Shown here one piece after another: positions 1-8,534 of a DNA stretch of 64,000 bases. Made by a program: the position numbers and the translations under genes. Source of the stretch: Rhodoferax bucti (GTDB lineage: Bacteria; Pseudomonadota; Gammaproteobacteria; Burkholderiales; Burkholderiaceae_C); assembly GCF_005876985.1 (NCBI RefSeq), contig NZ_VAHD01000002.1, positions 248,001 through 312,000 on the forward strand, given 5' to 3'. Each line of letters begins with the position of its first letter. The first letter of the stretch is position 1. Below the pieces are notes generated by a model. That model did no database searches, was not told the origin of the DNA, and saw only the letters and a program-made list of their open reading frames with translations.

Positions 1-2
1 AA

Positions 3-3000
3 ATCTGGACGCAGCCGCTCTGGCTGGTGATGCTGGTGGTGCCCTTTGGCTTCGTTTTGGTGCGTGATCCGCAAGCGTTTGCCGGCATCACGCACTACGC
101 TGGGGAGAAAGGGGCGTCTGGTGTCTTTAATCTGCACTTGTTTGGTGCTGCGTTGACGGTGGGTATCGCCCTGATCACCCAAATGGGCGAGCAGGCCGAC
201 TACCTGCGTTTCATGCCCCAGCGCACTGCGGCCAACCGCTTGCGTTGGTGGGCCGGCGTGCTGGTGGGGGGGCCGGGTTGGGTGTTCCTGGGCGTGGTCA
301 AGATGCTGGGGGGCGCCTACCTGGCGTATCTGGCGATCCAGCACAGCGTGCCTACCGACCGCGCGGTGGACCCGAACCAGATGTACCTGGCGGCGTATGA
401 GTACGTGTTCCCCACACTGGGTTGGGCGGTGGCCGCAACCGCGTTGTTTGTGGTGGTGTCGCAGCTCAAGATCAATGTGACCAATGCCTATGCGGGCTCG
501 CTGGCGTGGAGCAACTTTTTTTCGCGCCTGACGCACAGCCACCCCGGCCGGGTGGTGTGGGTGCTGTTCAACAGCGTGATTGCTTTCATGCTGATGGAGA
601 TGAATGTGTTCCAGGCGCTGGGCGATGTGCTCAGCCTGTATTCCAACATCGCCATCGCGTGGATCATGGCGGTGGTGGCCGATCTGGTGATCAACAAGCC
701 GCTGGGCTTGTCGCCCAAGGGCATTGAGTTCAAGCGCGCGCATTTGTACGACATCAACCCGGTGGGCGTGGGGGCCATGGCCATGGCCTCGGTCTTGTCG
801 GTGGCGGCGTACCTGGGGTTTTTTGGCGACATGGCCAAGGCGTTTTCGGCAGTCATTGCGCTGGTTACATCGCTGCTTACCTCTCCGCTCATTGCGTGGG
901 TAACGAAAGGCCGGTACTACATCGCGCGAGAGAGTGGAGGGAGTTTGGGCGGCGATGCGTTTTGCTCCGTGTCCCCCGCCTGCTGCGCAGGCTCCTCCTT
1001 GACCTGCGCAAAACCCATAGCCACCCAAACTTCAGCGTTTGACGTGACACCCAAAGTGCAGCGCTGCGTTATCTGCGAGCGTGACTACGAGGGCCCGGAC
1101 ATGGCGCACTGCCCGGCTTACCAAGGCGCTATTTGCTCGCTGTGCTGCACGCTGGATGCCCGCTGTGGCGACATGTGCAAGCCGCATGCGAACCTGGCCA
1201 CCCAGTGGTCCGGCGCCTTGCGCTGGTTGTTGCCCAAAAAAGTATGGCCGTTTCTGGATACGGGGCTGGGCCACTTTCTGCTGTTGATGCTGGTCATCCT
1301 GCCGCTGCTGGCCACCGTATTCGCCATGTTTTACACGCAGGAGCTGGGCACCTTGGCGGCGTTGACTGAGCAGCGCTCTGCGGTGGAGGCCGCGCTGCGC
1401 TCGGGCTTTAGCAAGACGTTTGCGGCGCTGCTGCTCATGTCTGGCATCGTGGCCTGGTGGCTGGTGCTGGCGCACAAGAGCCGGCAGGTGGCGCAGGAGG
1501 AGTCCAACCGCCAGAGCCATTTGCTGCTCCGCGAGATCGAGTCCCACCGCCAGACGGACGCGGCCTTGCAAGAAGCCAAGCGCGTGGCCGAGCAGGCGCG
1601 GCAAGCCGCCGAAGCCGCCAACCAGGCCAAGAGCCGCTACATCAGCGCCATCAGCCATGAGCTGCGCACGCCGCTCAACAGCATCCTGGGCTATGCCCAG
1701 CTCATGGGCGAGGACGCGGCCATTCCGCCCCACCGCAAGCAGGCGGTGAGCGTGATCAAGCGGGGCGGAGAGCATTTGCTGTCGCTGATTGAGGGCACGC
1801 TGGACATGGCCCACATCGAGAGCGGCAAGCTCACGCTCAATGTGAAGCCCATGCAGTTTGCCAATGGCATGGCCGAGTTGGCCGGCATGTTTGAGTTGCA
1901 GGCCGCCGCCAAGGGGCTGCAGTTCCAGTTTGAAGTGCAGGGCCATGTGCCGGAGTGGGTGCGGGCCGATGAAAAGCGCCTGCGCCAGATTTGTATCAAC
2001 CTGTTGGGCAACGCCATCAAATTCACGGCGGCCGGTAGTGTGCGCTTGGTGCTGCGCTATGCGAGGGAGATGGCGCACATCGAGATCCACGACACCGGCC
2101 CCGGGATGCCGGCGCAGGAGCTGGACCGAATTTTTGAGCCCTTTACCCGAGGGTCCATTGCGGCGTCGGGGGCTGCAGTGGCCTCCGGTGGCTCGGGACT
2201 GGGCCTGACGATTGCCAAGATGCTCACCGACCTCATGGGCGGCGAGTTGTCGGCCACCAGTGTGCTGGGGCAGGGCTCGGTGTTCAAGGTGCGCTTGTTT
2301 TTGCCGGACCTGCACATGCCGCCTGCAGACACGCGGCACATGCCGGGCCACAGCAAGCCCCGGCTGGCTTATGCCGGTGCGCGCCGCAAGGTGCTGGTGG
2401 TGGACAACGAGGAGGCCGACCGCGAGCTGCTGGTCAACCTGCTGGCGCCCCTGGGTTTTGAGGTGCGCACGGCGGCCAGCGGCCACGATGGCCTGGACCT
2501 GTTGGCCGCCGGTTTGCGGCCCGATGTGGTGCTGCTCGACCTGGCCATGCCTGGCATCGACGGCTGGGAAACGCTGCGCCGTATCCGCAGCAACGCCGCC
2601 TTGGGCGGCCGCCAGCCGCACGTGGCCATCGTGTCAGCAAATGCCTTTGACCGGGGGCTGGACAACGGGCTGGGCTTGCCGCCGGAAGACTTCATCGTCA
2701 AGCCCGTGCGCCACAGTGAGTTGCTGGACTGGCTGGAGCGCCGCTTGGAGCTGGTGTGGGTGGACAAAAACGAGACTGCGCCGCCGGTTGCACCAGCGCC
2801 CCTTGCCGTTGCGCCTGCGGCAGCAGGGGCACTGCCCGCTAGTGCCTGCCGCGCTTTGCTGGAGGTGGCCCGCCTGGGCTACTACCGGGGGGTGCTGAAC
2901 CAGCTGCAGAACCTGCAGGTGGAGCACCCCGAGTGCGCGGCCTTCATTGCGCAGCAAGAGGCACTGGCCCGCCAGTACCAGTTTGAAACCATGGCCGAAC

Positions 3001-3047
3001 AACTGCAGAAAGTGCTCGATGCAAGCCCCGCTGATGAACCCCGTTGA
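3..3047 (+). CDS. NCS1-like permease fused to hybrid sensor histidine kinase (5' partial)
   Basis: The frame is open to the left edge, so the N-terminus is missing. The first ~300 visible residues are several membrane helices resembling the purine/cytosine (NCS1) permease family (QADYLRF motif, ending near KGRYYIAR). Next come a repeat-derived linker, a cysteine-rich segment at about nt 1060-1180 (CVIC, CSLCC and CGDMC clusters, probably metal-binding), two more membrane helices and a coiled coil. The kinase core follows: HisKA with phospho-His codon at 1656-1658 (SHELRTPLN), N box, DTGPGMP and GGSGLGL. A receiver domain has its Asp at 2538-2540 (LLDLAMPG), then a short C-terminal helical tail. 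The architecture recalls CbrA, where a transporter domain feeds a kinase, but CbrA uses an SSS-type domain. The ligand is unknown; purine or urea compounds are inferred from context. It overlaps the next gene, its likely partner. Confidence 0.85.
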   Translation: MWTQPLWLVMLVVPFGFVLVRDPQAFAGITHYAGEKGASGVFNLHLFGAALTVGIALITQMGEQADYLRFMPQRTAANRLRWWAGVLVGGPGWVFLGVVKMLGGAYLAYLAIQHSVPTDRAVDPNQMYLAAYEYVFPTLGWAVAATALFVVVSQLKINVTNAYAGSLAWSNFFSRLTHSHPGRVVWVLFNSVIAFMLMEMNVFQALGDVLSLYSNIAIAWIMAVVADLVINKPLGLSPKGIEFKRAHLYDINPVGVGAMAMASVLSVAAYLGFFGDMAKAFSAVIALVTSLLTSPLIAWVTKGRYYIARESGGSLGGDAFCSVSPACCAGSSLTCAKPIATQTSAFDVTPKVQRCVICERDYEGPDMAHCPAYQGAICSLCCTLDARCGDMCKPHANLATQWSGALRWLLPKKVWPFLDTGLGHFLLLMLVILPLLATVFAMFYTQELGTLAALTEQRSAVEAALRSGFSKTFAALLLMSGIVAWWLVLAHKSRQVAQEESNRQSHLLLREIESHRQTDAALQEAKRVAEQARQAAEAANQAKSRYISAISHELRTPLNSILGYAQLMGEDAAIPPHRKQAVSVIKRGGEHLLSLIEGTLDMAHIESGKLTLNVKPMQFANGMAELAGMFELQAAAKGLQFQFEVQGHVPEWVRADEKRLRQICINLLGNAIKFTAAGSVRLVLRYAREMAHIEIHDTGPGMPAQELDRIFEPFTRGSIAASGAAVASGGSGLGLTIAKMLTDLMGGELSATSVLGQGSVFKVRLFLPDLHMPPADTRHMPGHSKPRLAYAGARRKVLVVDNEEADRELLVNLLAPLGFEVRTAASGHDGLDLLAAGLRPDVVLLDLAMPGIDGWETLRRIRSNAALGGRQPHVAIVSANAFDRGLDNGLGLPPEDFIVKPVRHSELLDWLERRLELVWVDKNETAPPVAPAPLAVAPAAAGALPASACRALLEVARLGYYRGVLNQLQNLQVEHPECAAFIAQQEALARQYQFETMAEQLQKVLDASPADEPR
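940..1033 (+). repeat. Palindromic repeat family 2, copy 1, in frame inside the kinase gene
   Basis: Outer arms 940-965 and 1008-1033 pair as an inverted repeat (22 of 26). The core between them carries TCCGTGTCCCCC, a small stem-loop (GCCTGC/GCAGGC) and CTCCTCCTTGACC. The same core, inverted, occurs at 36327-36366 and 37379-37410. Here the element encodes roughly 30 residues joining the permease to the cysteine-rich segment, without a stop or frameshift. It also supplies several of the cysteines just before that segment. Confidence 0.7.
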
Positions 3048-4026
3048 CCTGAGTGATGCCGCCCGGCTGGACGGCACGCTGGACCGCGCCAATAGTGACG
3101 TGGTGCTCATCGTGGACGACGTGCCTGACAACCTGTCGGTGCTCCATGACGCACTGGACGAGTCCGGCTACACGGTGCTGATCGCCACCTCGGGCGAAGC
3201 CGCATTGATGCGGGCCATGCAGGCCTTGCCCGATGTGATCTTGCTGGACGCGATGATGCCCGGCATGGATGGTTTTGAAGTCGCGCGTCGCCTCAAGGCC
3301 GCACCGCAAACCACGCACATTCCCATCATTTTCATGACGGGCCTGACCGAAACCGAATACCTGGTGGCAGCACTGGAGAGCGGTGGGGTGGACTATGTGA
3401 CCAAGCCCATCAAACCCAAAGAGGTGTTGGCCCGCATGGGGGTGCACCTGGCCGGCGCGCGGGAGCGGCGCCAGACCCGCAATGCGTTGGATGCCTTCGG
3501 CTACGCGACCATCACCGTGCGCGCCGCCGACGGCTGCCTGATGTGGCAAACCCCGCTGGCGCGGGACCTGCTGGAGCGTTACTGCGGCACCCAGGCGCCC
3601 ACCACGCCACCCGAGGTGCTGGGCTGGTTGCAGGCCTGCCTGCAGACCGTGGCTCGGGGCGATGAGCCCGCCAAGCTGAGCCTGGAGCGCGGCCCCAAGC
3701 GCCTCACCTTCCGGCTGCACCAACAGATCGGCGATAGCGATGCCGGTGGCGACTGGTTGATCGTGATGCGCGAGGTGTCCGACACCGCCGTCATCGAGGC
3801 CATGAGCCTGTCCTTCAAGCTCACCGCCAAAGAGGCCGAGGTGCTGTACTGGGTGGTCAAGGGCAAGACCAACAAAGACATCGGTGACATTCTGGGCAGC
3901 AGCCCCATGACGGTGAAGAAGCACTTGGAGCGCGTGTTTGTGAAGCTGGGCGTGGAGACGCGCACGGCCGCAGCCGGCATGGCCATGAGCCGCATCCGGC
4001 AGCTGCACCCCCAGTTTGAAGGGTAG
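3019..4026 (+). CDS. LuxR-type response regulator, partner of the upstream kinase
   Basis: A 335-residue protein. The N-terminal receiver has the acidic pair (IVDD), phosphoacceptor Asp77 (LLDAMMPG) and the conserved Lys (YVTKP). A middle region of about 120 residues is unassigned. The C-terminal LuxR/NarL helix-turn-helix lies near residues 265-320 (LTAKEAEVL, SPMTVKKHLERV). The ATG at 3019 has a weak AGAAAG ribosome site; an ATG at 3034 is an alternative. Either overlaps the kinase stop, which suggests translational coupling. It probably binds DNA when phosphorylated; its targets are unknown. The urea and purine genes downstream are candidates by proximity only. Confidence 0.85.
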   Translation: MQAPLMNPVDLSDAARLDGTLDRANSDVVLIVDDVPDNLSVLHDALDESGYTVLIATSGEAALMRAMQALPDVILLDAMMPGMDGFEVARRLKAAPQTTHIPIIFMTGLTETEYLVAALESGGVDYVTKPIKPKEVLARMGVHLAGARERRQTRNALDAFGYATITVRAADGCLMWQTPLARDLLERYCGTQAPTTPPEVLGWLQACLQTVARGDEPAKLSLERGPKRLTFRLHQQIGDSDAGGDWLIVMREVSDTAVIEAMSLSFKLTAKEAEVLYWVVKGKTNKDIGDILGSSPMTVKKHLERVFVKLGVETRTAAAGMAMSRIRQLHPQFEG

Positions 4027-4144
4027 GGGATTGGGCGTTTGTTGATGTAGCACAACCCTGTTTGCCGGGGTGTCACCCGCCGTTTGCCTCTGCTTTACGT
4101 GGGCTTTGTAAAGTGGTCTGGTTCAAATAACCAAGGACCAAGGG

Positions 4145-5479
4145 ATGCAAAAAATCAAATCTGTGCTGTGGGGTTTGCTGCTAGGGCTGACCGCGTGGTG
4201 GCTGTGGGCCGACCCGCTGCTGAGCACGCCCCCCGGCTTTTTTGCGGTGCGCAATTCGCTGGTGAACTACACCGGTTTGCTGGGCATGGCGATGATGAGT
4301 GTGGGCATGGTGCTGGCGGTGCGGCCGGTGTGGTTTGAGCCCTACCTGGGCGGCTTGGACAAGATGTACCGCCTGCACAAATGGCTGGGTATCGGCGGCC
4401 TGGTGGTGTCCATCTTGCACTGGTTGTGCTCCAACTCACCCAAGTGGCTGATCGGCTCCGGGCTCATGGCGCCACCGGCCGGCGGACGCCCGCCTCGGGT
4501 GGAGCAAACGGTGGAAGTCTTCAAGCTCCTTCAGAGCTGGCGCGGTCTGGCCGAAGGCGTGGGCGAGTGGGCGTTTTACGCCACGGTGCTGATGATTGCC
4601 TTGGCCCTCATCAAGCGCTTTCCCTACAAGTGGTTCTTCCAAACCCACCGGGTGTTGGCGGTGACGTACTTGGTGCTGGTGTTCCACGCCGTGGTGTTGA
4701 TGAACTTCAGTTACTGGGCGCAGGGCCTGGCGCCGTTCATGACCGCACTCATGCTGGCGGGGGCGGTCTCTGCGGTGGTGGTGCTGTTCCGGAAAGTGGG
4801 CGAGCACCGCAAGGTGGTGGGGGTGATCGAGGCAGTGGAGCGTTTTGATGAATTGCAAGTGCTGTATGTGGCGCTGCGTCTGGACGGGCGCTGGCCCGGT
4901 CACCAAGCGGGGCAGTTTGCCTTTGTGAACTTCGATGCCAAAGAGGGGGCACACCCCTTCACCATCAGCTCCGCGTGGCAGGGGGATGGGCACATCACCT
5001 TTCTCATCAAAGAGCTGGGCGACTACACCCGCACCTTGCCGGACTACCTGACAGTGGGGCACGCCGCAGAGATCGAAGGCCCCTACGGCCAGTTCACGTT
5101 TCAGAGCCCCAAGCGGCGCCAGATTTGGGTGGGGGCGGGCATCGGCATCACGCCGTTTGTGGCCCGTATGAAAACATTGGCCGCGTCCCCGGACGGCAAG
5201 CAGATTGACCTCTTTCACTCCACCGCCGTGTTGGACCCGCGCGCCATTGACAAGATGGAAGACGACGCGGCTGCTGCAGGCGTGCGCCTGCATGTGCTGC
5301 ACGATGCCCGCGATGGTCGGCTGGACGCTGCCGGCCTGTGCGCCACCGTGCCGGACTGGCGCGAGGCCGATGTGTGGTTCTGCGGCCCGCCTGCATTTGG
5401 CCGCGCCTTGAAGGCAGCGCTGGTGGCGCAGGGCTTGCCGGCGGCAGACTTTCACCAGGAGCTGTTTGAGATGCGGTGA
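4145..5479 (+). CDS. Ferric reductase-like membrane flavoprotein
   Basis: A 444-residue protein of the ferric reductase/ferredoxin-NADP reductase superfamily. Residues 1-220 hold about six membrane helices with histidines suited to haem (HKWLG, LHW, THRVL, FHAVV). The cytoplasmic half has a FAD site (HPFTIS, about residue 270), a pyridine nucleotide site (GAGIGITPFVARM, about 330) and the terminal FCGPPAFG and FHQELFEM motifs. It should pass electrons from NAD(P)H across the membrane. The substrate cannot be read from sequence: ferric iron, quinone or a partner protein are all possible. It lacks the EF-hand domains of NADPH oxidases. The start follows an AAGG-rich ribosome site. Confidence 0.88.
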   Translation: MQKIKSVLWGLLLGLTAWWLWADPLLSTPPGFFAVRNSLVNYTGLLGMAMMSVGMVLAVRPVWFEPYLGGLDKMYRLHKWLGIGGLVVSILHWLCSNSPKWLIGSGLMAPPAGGRPPRVEQTVEVFKLLQSWRGLAEGVGEWAFYATVLMIALALIKRFPYKWFFQTHRVLAVTYLVLVFHAVVLMNFSYWAQGLAPFMTALMLAGAVSAVVVLFRKVGEHRKVVGVIEAVERFDELQVLYVALRLDGRWPGHQAGQFAFVNFDAKEGAHPFTISSAWQGDGHITFLIKELGDYTRTLPDYLTVGHAAEIEGPYGQFTFQSPKRRQIWVGAGIGITPFVARMKTLAASPDGKQIDLFHSTAVLDPRAIDKMEDDAAAAGVRLHVLHDARDGRLDAAGLCATVPDWREADVWFCGPPAFGRALKAALVAQGLPAADFHQELFEMR

Positions 5480-5497
5480 GGCTGCGACAATCAGCGC

Positions 5498-5761
5498 ATG
5501 AGCACCGATGCATCTCCACCCGCCCCGCCCAAGCAAGCCAACAACCCCTTGCATGGCAAGACCCTGGAAGCCATCGTGACCGAGTTGGCGGATTACTACG
5601 GGTGGGATGGACTGGGCGAGCGCATCCCGGTGCGCTGCTTTACCTTTGAGCCCAGCGTGGGCTCCAGCCTCAAGTTTTTGCGCAAAACCCCCTGGGCGCG
5701 GGACAAGGTAGAGGGGCTGTACCTCTTTATGCTGCGCGAAATGCGCCGTTCAGGGCGCTAA
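5498..5761 (+). CDS. VF530 family small DNA-binding-like protein
   Basis: An 87-residue protein matching the VF530/DUF2132 family, recognised by [26 protein letters not shown] and [13 protein letters not shown]. Members are about 70-90 residues and have been proposed to bind DNA from their fold; no reaction is known. It starts 18 bases after the reductase stop, so the two may share a transcript. No signal peptide or membrane segment. Confidence 0.88.
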   Translation: MSTDASPPAPPKQANNPLHGKTLEAIVTELADYYGWDGLGERIPVRCFTFEPSVGSSLKFLRKTPWARDKVEGLYLFMLREMRRSGR

Positions 5762-5825
5762 GCCACACCGCTTGTCGCATTTGCCGAGGTTCAGCATACG
5801 GACCCGGGAACTTGATCATTCATAT

Positions 5826-5858
5826 TTTTTGAATCAAGTCATCAATTAGATTCAAAAA
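5826..5858. promoter_or_regulatory. AT-rich inverted repeat before the cytochrome b561 gene
   Basis: TTTTTGAATC (5826-5835) and GATTCAAAAA (5849-5858) form perfect 10-base arms around a 13-base spacer, 31 bases before the cytochrome start. The region is much AT-richer than its surroundings. It could be an operator in the promoter of the cytochrome b-YceI-YceI unit, or a terminator for the VF530 gene; the position favours an operator. Confidence 0.5.
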
Positions 5859-5889
5859 TCAGAAACATTTGCCCCCTAGACTTCGGGGC

Positions 5890-6468
5890 ATGGCAAGCAA
5901 GCACACCTCCTCTTTTGACGCCGGCACCAAGCGCTACAGCCTCACGGCTATCGTGTTGCACTGGGTATTGGGTTTGGCACTGATCGGTATTTTTGCGGTC
6001 GGCGTGTACATGGCAGACCTGCCGTTTTCGCCCACCCGCCTCAAGCTGTACAACTGGCACAAGTGGGCCGGCATCACCATCCTGGCGCTGTCTGCGTTGC
6101 GCCTGCTGTGGCGCTTGACGCACCGTCCGCCCGAGCTGCCCGGCAAGATTGCTGCGGCCATGCCCGCCTGGCAAACCTGGGCCCACCACGGCACCCACCA
6201 CGCGCTGTATGCCTTGTTTTTCTTGGTGCCGCTGATCGGCTGGGCGTACAGCTCCGCCGCAGGCTTCCCCATCGTGGTGTTCGGCGTGCTGCCTTTGCCT
6301 GACTTTGTGCCCGCCGACAAGGCACTGGCCGAAATGATCAAGCCTTTTCATGAACTTAGTGCGTTTGCCTTGATCGGACTGGCCGGTCTGCACATTGCCG
6401 CTGCACTCAAGCACCAGTGGATAGACCGCGATGGCCTGATCAACCGCATGGTGCCCGGCCGCGACTGA
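5890..6468 (+). CDS. Cytochrome b561-type membrane protein
   Basis: A 192-residue protein with four predicted membrane helices and paired histidines (VLHW, NWHKW, HHGTHH, LHIAAALKHQW) typical of dihaem cytochrome b561. These proteins move electrons in the inner membrane, often to or from quinone. A start seven codons upstream is possible, but the ATG at 5890 begins MASKHTSS as in relatives. The two YceI genes follow. Cytochrome b561-YceI pairs are common and probably form an isoprenoid-quinone redox or carrier unit (known from families, inferred here). Confidence 0.9.
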   Translation: MASKHTSSFDAGTKRYSLTAIVLHWVLGLALIGIFAVGVYMADLPFSPTRLKLYNWHKWAGITILALSALRLLWRLTHRPPELPGKIAAAMPAWQTWAHHGTHHALYALFFLVPLIGWAYSSAAGFPIVVFGVLPLPDFVPADKALAEMIKPFHELSAFALIGLAGLHIAAALKHQWIDRDGLINRMVPGRD

Positions 6469-6504
6469 ACTCCCTTTTGGCCCGATTTTTTGATTGGATT
6501 TGAC

Positions 6505-7077
6505 ATGTTGGTTTCCCGCGTAATTCTGTCCACTGCCATGGCGGCGTCTGCATTCATGGGCGCGTCCGCCTTTGCCCAGCAAAAGCTGGTGCCCGCCCAA
6601 AGCGAAATCGTGTTTGTGAGCAAGCAGATGGGCGTGCCGGTGGAAGGCCGCTTCAAGAAGTTTGATGCGCAAATTGCGTTCGACCCCGCCAAGCCCGACA
6701 CCAGCAAGATTGCTTTCACCGTAGACATCGCCAGCGCCACGTTGGGTGTGCCCGAAACGGACGCCGAGCTGCCCCGCCCGAACTGGTTCAACACCGCCAA
6801 GTTCCCGCAAGCGACCTTCCAGTCCACCGCCGTTAAAGGCCTGGGTGGTGGCAAGTTTGAAGTGAGCGGCAAGCTCGCCATCAAAGGTAACAGCCGCGAT
6901 GTGGTGGTGCCTGTGGCCCTGGCCCAGAGCGGTGCCACGACCACCGTGACCGGTACCTTCCCGCTCAAGCGTTTGGCCTTCAAGATCGGCGAGAACGAGT
7001 GGGCCGACACCTCCATGGTCGCTGACGATGTGCAAGTCAAGTTCAAGCTCGCGCTGACCGGCGTGGGCAAGTTGTAA
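6505..7077 (+). CDS. YceI family periplasmic lipid-binding protein (first copy)
   Basis: A 190-residue secreted protein with a signal peptide ending near ASAFA-QQ. The rest is one YceI beta-barrel (SEIVFVSKQMGVPVEGRF, FNTAKFPQATF, KLAIKGNSRDVVVP). YceI/TT1927b proteins bind polyprenoid chains such as ubiquinone. The ATG at 6505 starts the signal peptide; a TTG five codons earlier is unlikely. It shares with the next gene the fold but not close sequence, so this is a diverged pair rather than a recent duplication. Confidence 0.9.
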   Translation: MLVSRVILSTAMAASAFMGASAFAQQKLVPAQSEIVFVSKQMGVPVEGRFKKFDAQIAFDPAKPDTSKIAFTVDIASATLGVPETDAELPRPNWFNTAKFPQATFQSTAVKGLGGGKFEVSGKLAIKGNSRDVVVPVALAQSGATTTVTGTFPLKRLAFKIGENEWADTSMVADDVQVKFKLALTGVGKL

Positions 7078-7127
7078 GTTTCCCCCGAGTTTTTCTTTTT
7101 TAACCAACCCGTAAATCAGGAGTTTTC

Positions 7128-7700
7128 ATGCGTACTTCCCTCATCGCCGCCGCTTTGGCACTGTCCGCTTTCGCCGGTGCTGCCAGCGCCCAATCCGCGA
7201 CTTACGCGATTGACTCTTCCCACACTTTCTCCAGCTTTTCGTACAACCACTTTGGTTTGTCCAATCAGCAAAGCCGTTTCAACACCACCACCGGTACCGT
7301 GTCTTTCGACAAGGCTGGTAAGACCGGTGCTGTGGACGTCGTGATCGACATGAAGACTGTGGAAACCGGTTTCCCCGCATTCAACGGCCACATCCAGGGC
7401 GAAGACCACTTGGACACTGCCAAGTTCCCCACTGCCACTTTCAAGTCCACCAAAGTGGTGTTTGAAGGCGACAAGCCCGCTGCGGTTGAAGGTAACCTGA
7501 CCATCAAGGGCATCACCAAGCCCGTGACGCTGAAGTTGACCAACTTCGTCTCCACCACCCACCCGATGAACAAGAAAGACGTCATCGGCGCCAATGCCAC
7601 CACCACCATCAAGCGCACTGAATTCAACGCCGGTAAATTCGCACCGTACGTGGGCGACGACGTGACCATCACCATCGCTCTGGAAGCCATCAAGCAGTAA
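7128..7700 (+). CDS. YceI family periplasmic lipid-binding protein (second copy)
   Basis: A 190-residue secreted protein with signal peptide (cleavage near AGAASA-QS) and a complete YceI domain (YAIDSSHTFSSFSYNHFG, LDTAKFPTATF, NLTIKGITKPVTL). A good AGGAG ribosome site precedes the ATG. It is the last gene of the cytochrome b561-YceI-YceI unit and is followed at once by an intrinsic terminator. Confidence 0.92.
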   Translation: MRTSLIAAALALSAFAGAASAQSATYAIDSSHTFSSFSYNHFGLSNQQSRFNTTTGTVSFDKAGKTGAVDVVIDMKTVETGFPAFNGHIQGEDHLDTAKFPTATFKSTKVVFEGDKPAAVEGNLTIKGITKPVTLKLTNFVSTTHPMNKKDVIGANATTTIKRTEFNAGKFAPYVGDDVTITIALEAIKQ

Positions 7701-7736
7701 TTGCGATTGCGGCGCGGCGCTTACCGCCGCCCCCGG

Positions 7737-7765
7737 AAGGCCGGCCGCAAGGCTGGCCTTTTTTT
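7737..7765 (+). terminator. Intrinsic terminator after the YceI genes
   Basis: AAGGCCGGCC and GGCTGGCCTT form a 10-base stem (one G-U pair) with a GCAA loop at 7747-7750, followed by a T run to 7765. It ends the cytochrome b561-YceI transcript. Confidence 0.9.
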
Positions 7766-7775
7766 ATGAAAAATT

Positions 7776-7830
7776 GGGCTCTAGCGCTCGAATAGCTTGC
7801 GCAAGCAGCTATTGTTTTTATAGCGTTTTG
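7776..7830. repeat. Palindromic repeat family 1, copy 1 (intergenic)
   Basis: Starts GGGCTCTAGCGCTCG, continues CTTGCGCAAGC and ends in the hairpin GCTAT-N7-ATAGC. The order of blocks matches the other nine family 1 copies. It lies between the terminator and the start of the ABC ATPase gene, so it makes up most of that gene's leader. Confidence 0.7.
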
Positions 7831-7849
7831 TTCTGGAGCTTGTGATCCC

Positions 7850-8491
7850 ATGCCGGCTGAAACCCTGCCAAACTCTTCTGTGCTCATGGCCCGTGGCCTG
7901 CGTTGCAGCGCAGGCCCCCACACCTTGTGGGGCCCGATGGACGTGCAGTTGCAGCCGGGCGTGACGCTGGTCACCGGTGGGGAAGGGCGCGGCAAGAGCA
8001 GCCTGTTGCGCATGCTGGCCGGCGATTTGCAGGTGCCCGGTAGCAGTGTGCAGCTCGCGGGCGTCAGCCTGCAAAGCCAGCCCGCCGTGTACCGCCACCA
8101 TGCCTTTTGGATCGACCCGCGCACCAGCGCCTGGGACCAGACGGCTGCAGAGCAGTTTTTGCAGCAAAGCAGCCGCCAGTGGCAGCAGTGGAATGCCGCT
8201 TTATGTGCCGAGCTGGTGATCGCACTGGGGCTGGAGGAGCACCTGCCCAAGCCCATGTACATGCTCTCCACCGGCTCCAAGCGCAAGGTGTGGATCACCG
8301 CCGCCTGCGCCAGCGGGGCAGCGCTCACCTGCCTGGATGAGCCCTTTGCCGCGCTGGACCGCGCTTCCATCCGCACCATCACCGAGTTGCTGCAAGACGC
8401 CGCTGCGCACAGCCCGCGCGCCTGGGTGGTGGCGGACTACCAGGCCCCGGCCGGTGTGTCGCTGGCCGCCACGATCCACCTGGGCGACTGA
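7850..8491 (+). CDS. Small ABC-type ATPase (CcmA-like)
   Basis: A 213-residue ATP-binding cassette with Walker A GGEGRGKSS (43-51), signature variant LSTGSKRK (about 139-146) and Walker B LTCLDEPFAALD (about 158-169). It is short and ends soon after the expected H-loop region, where the usual switch His is replaced by Asp (VVADYQ). No permease gene is adjacent, so the partner is unknown. CcmA-like haem export ATPases are similar in size, but no other ccm gene is near. Confidence 0.8.
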   Translation: MPAETLPNSSVLMARGLRCSAGPHTLWGPMDVQLQPGVTLVTGGEGRGKSSLLRMLAGDLQVPGSSVQLAGVSLQSQPAVYRHHAFWIDPRTSAWDQTAAEQFLQQSSRQWQQWNAALCAELVIALGLEEHLPKPMYMLSTGSKRKVWITAACASGAALTCLDEPFAALDRASIRTITELLQDAAAHSPRAWVVADYQAPAGVSLAATIHLGD

Positions 8492-8534
8492 GCCCTACCG
8501 AACAACGCCTTTTTGAAAAGAAACGGATACCCCT

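Noticed and set aside
1032-2621. A 529-codon open frame antisense to the kinase fusion
   Set aside because: The sense strand encodes clear kinase and receiver motifs. The antisense product is His/Gln/Arg/Gly-rich with no domain, as expected from a GC-rich third position.
7850-8491. Assigning the small ATPase as ccmA
   Set aside because: No other cytochrome c maturation gene is adjacent and the signature motif is atypical, so the symbol is not supported.
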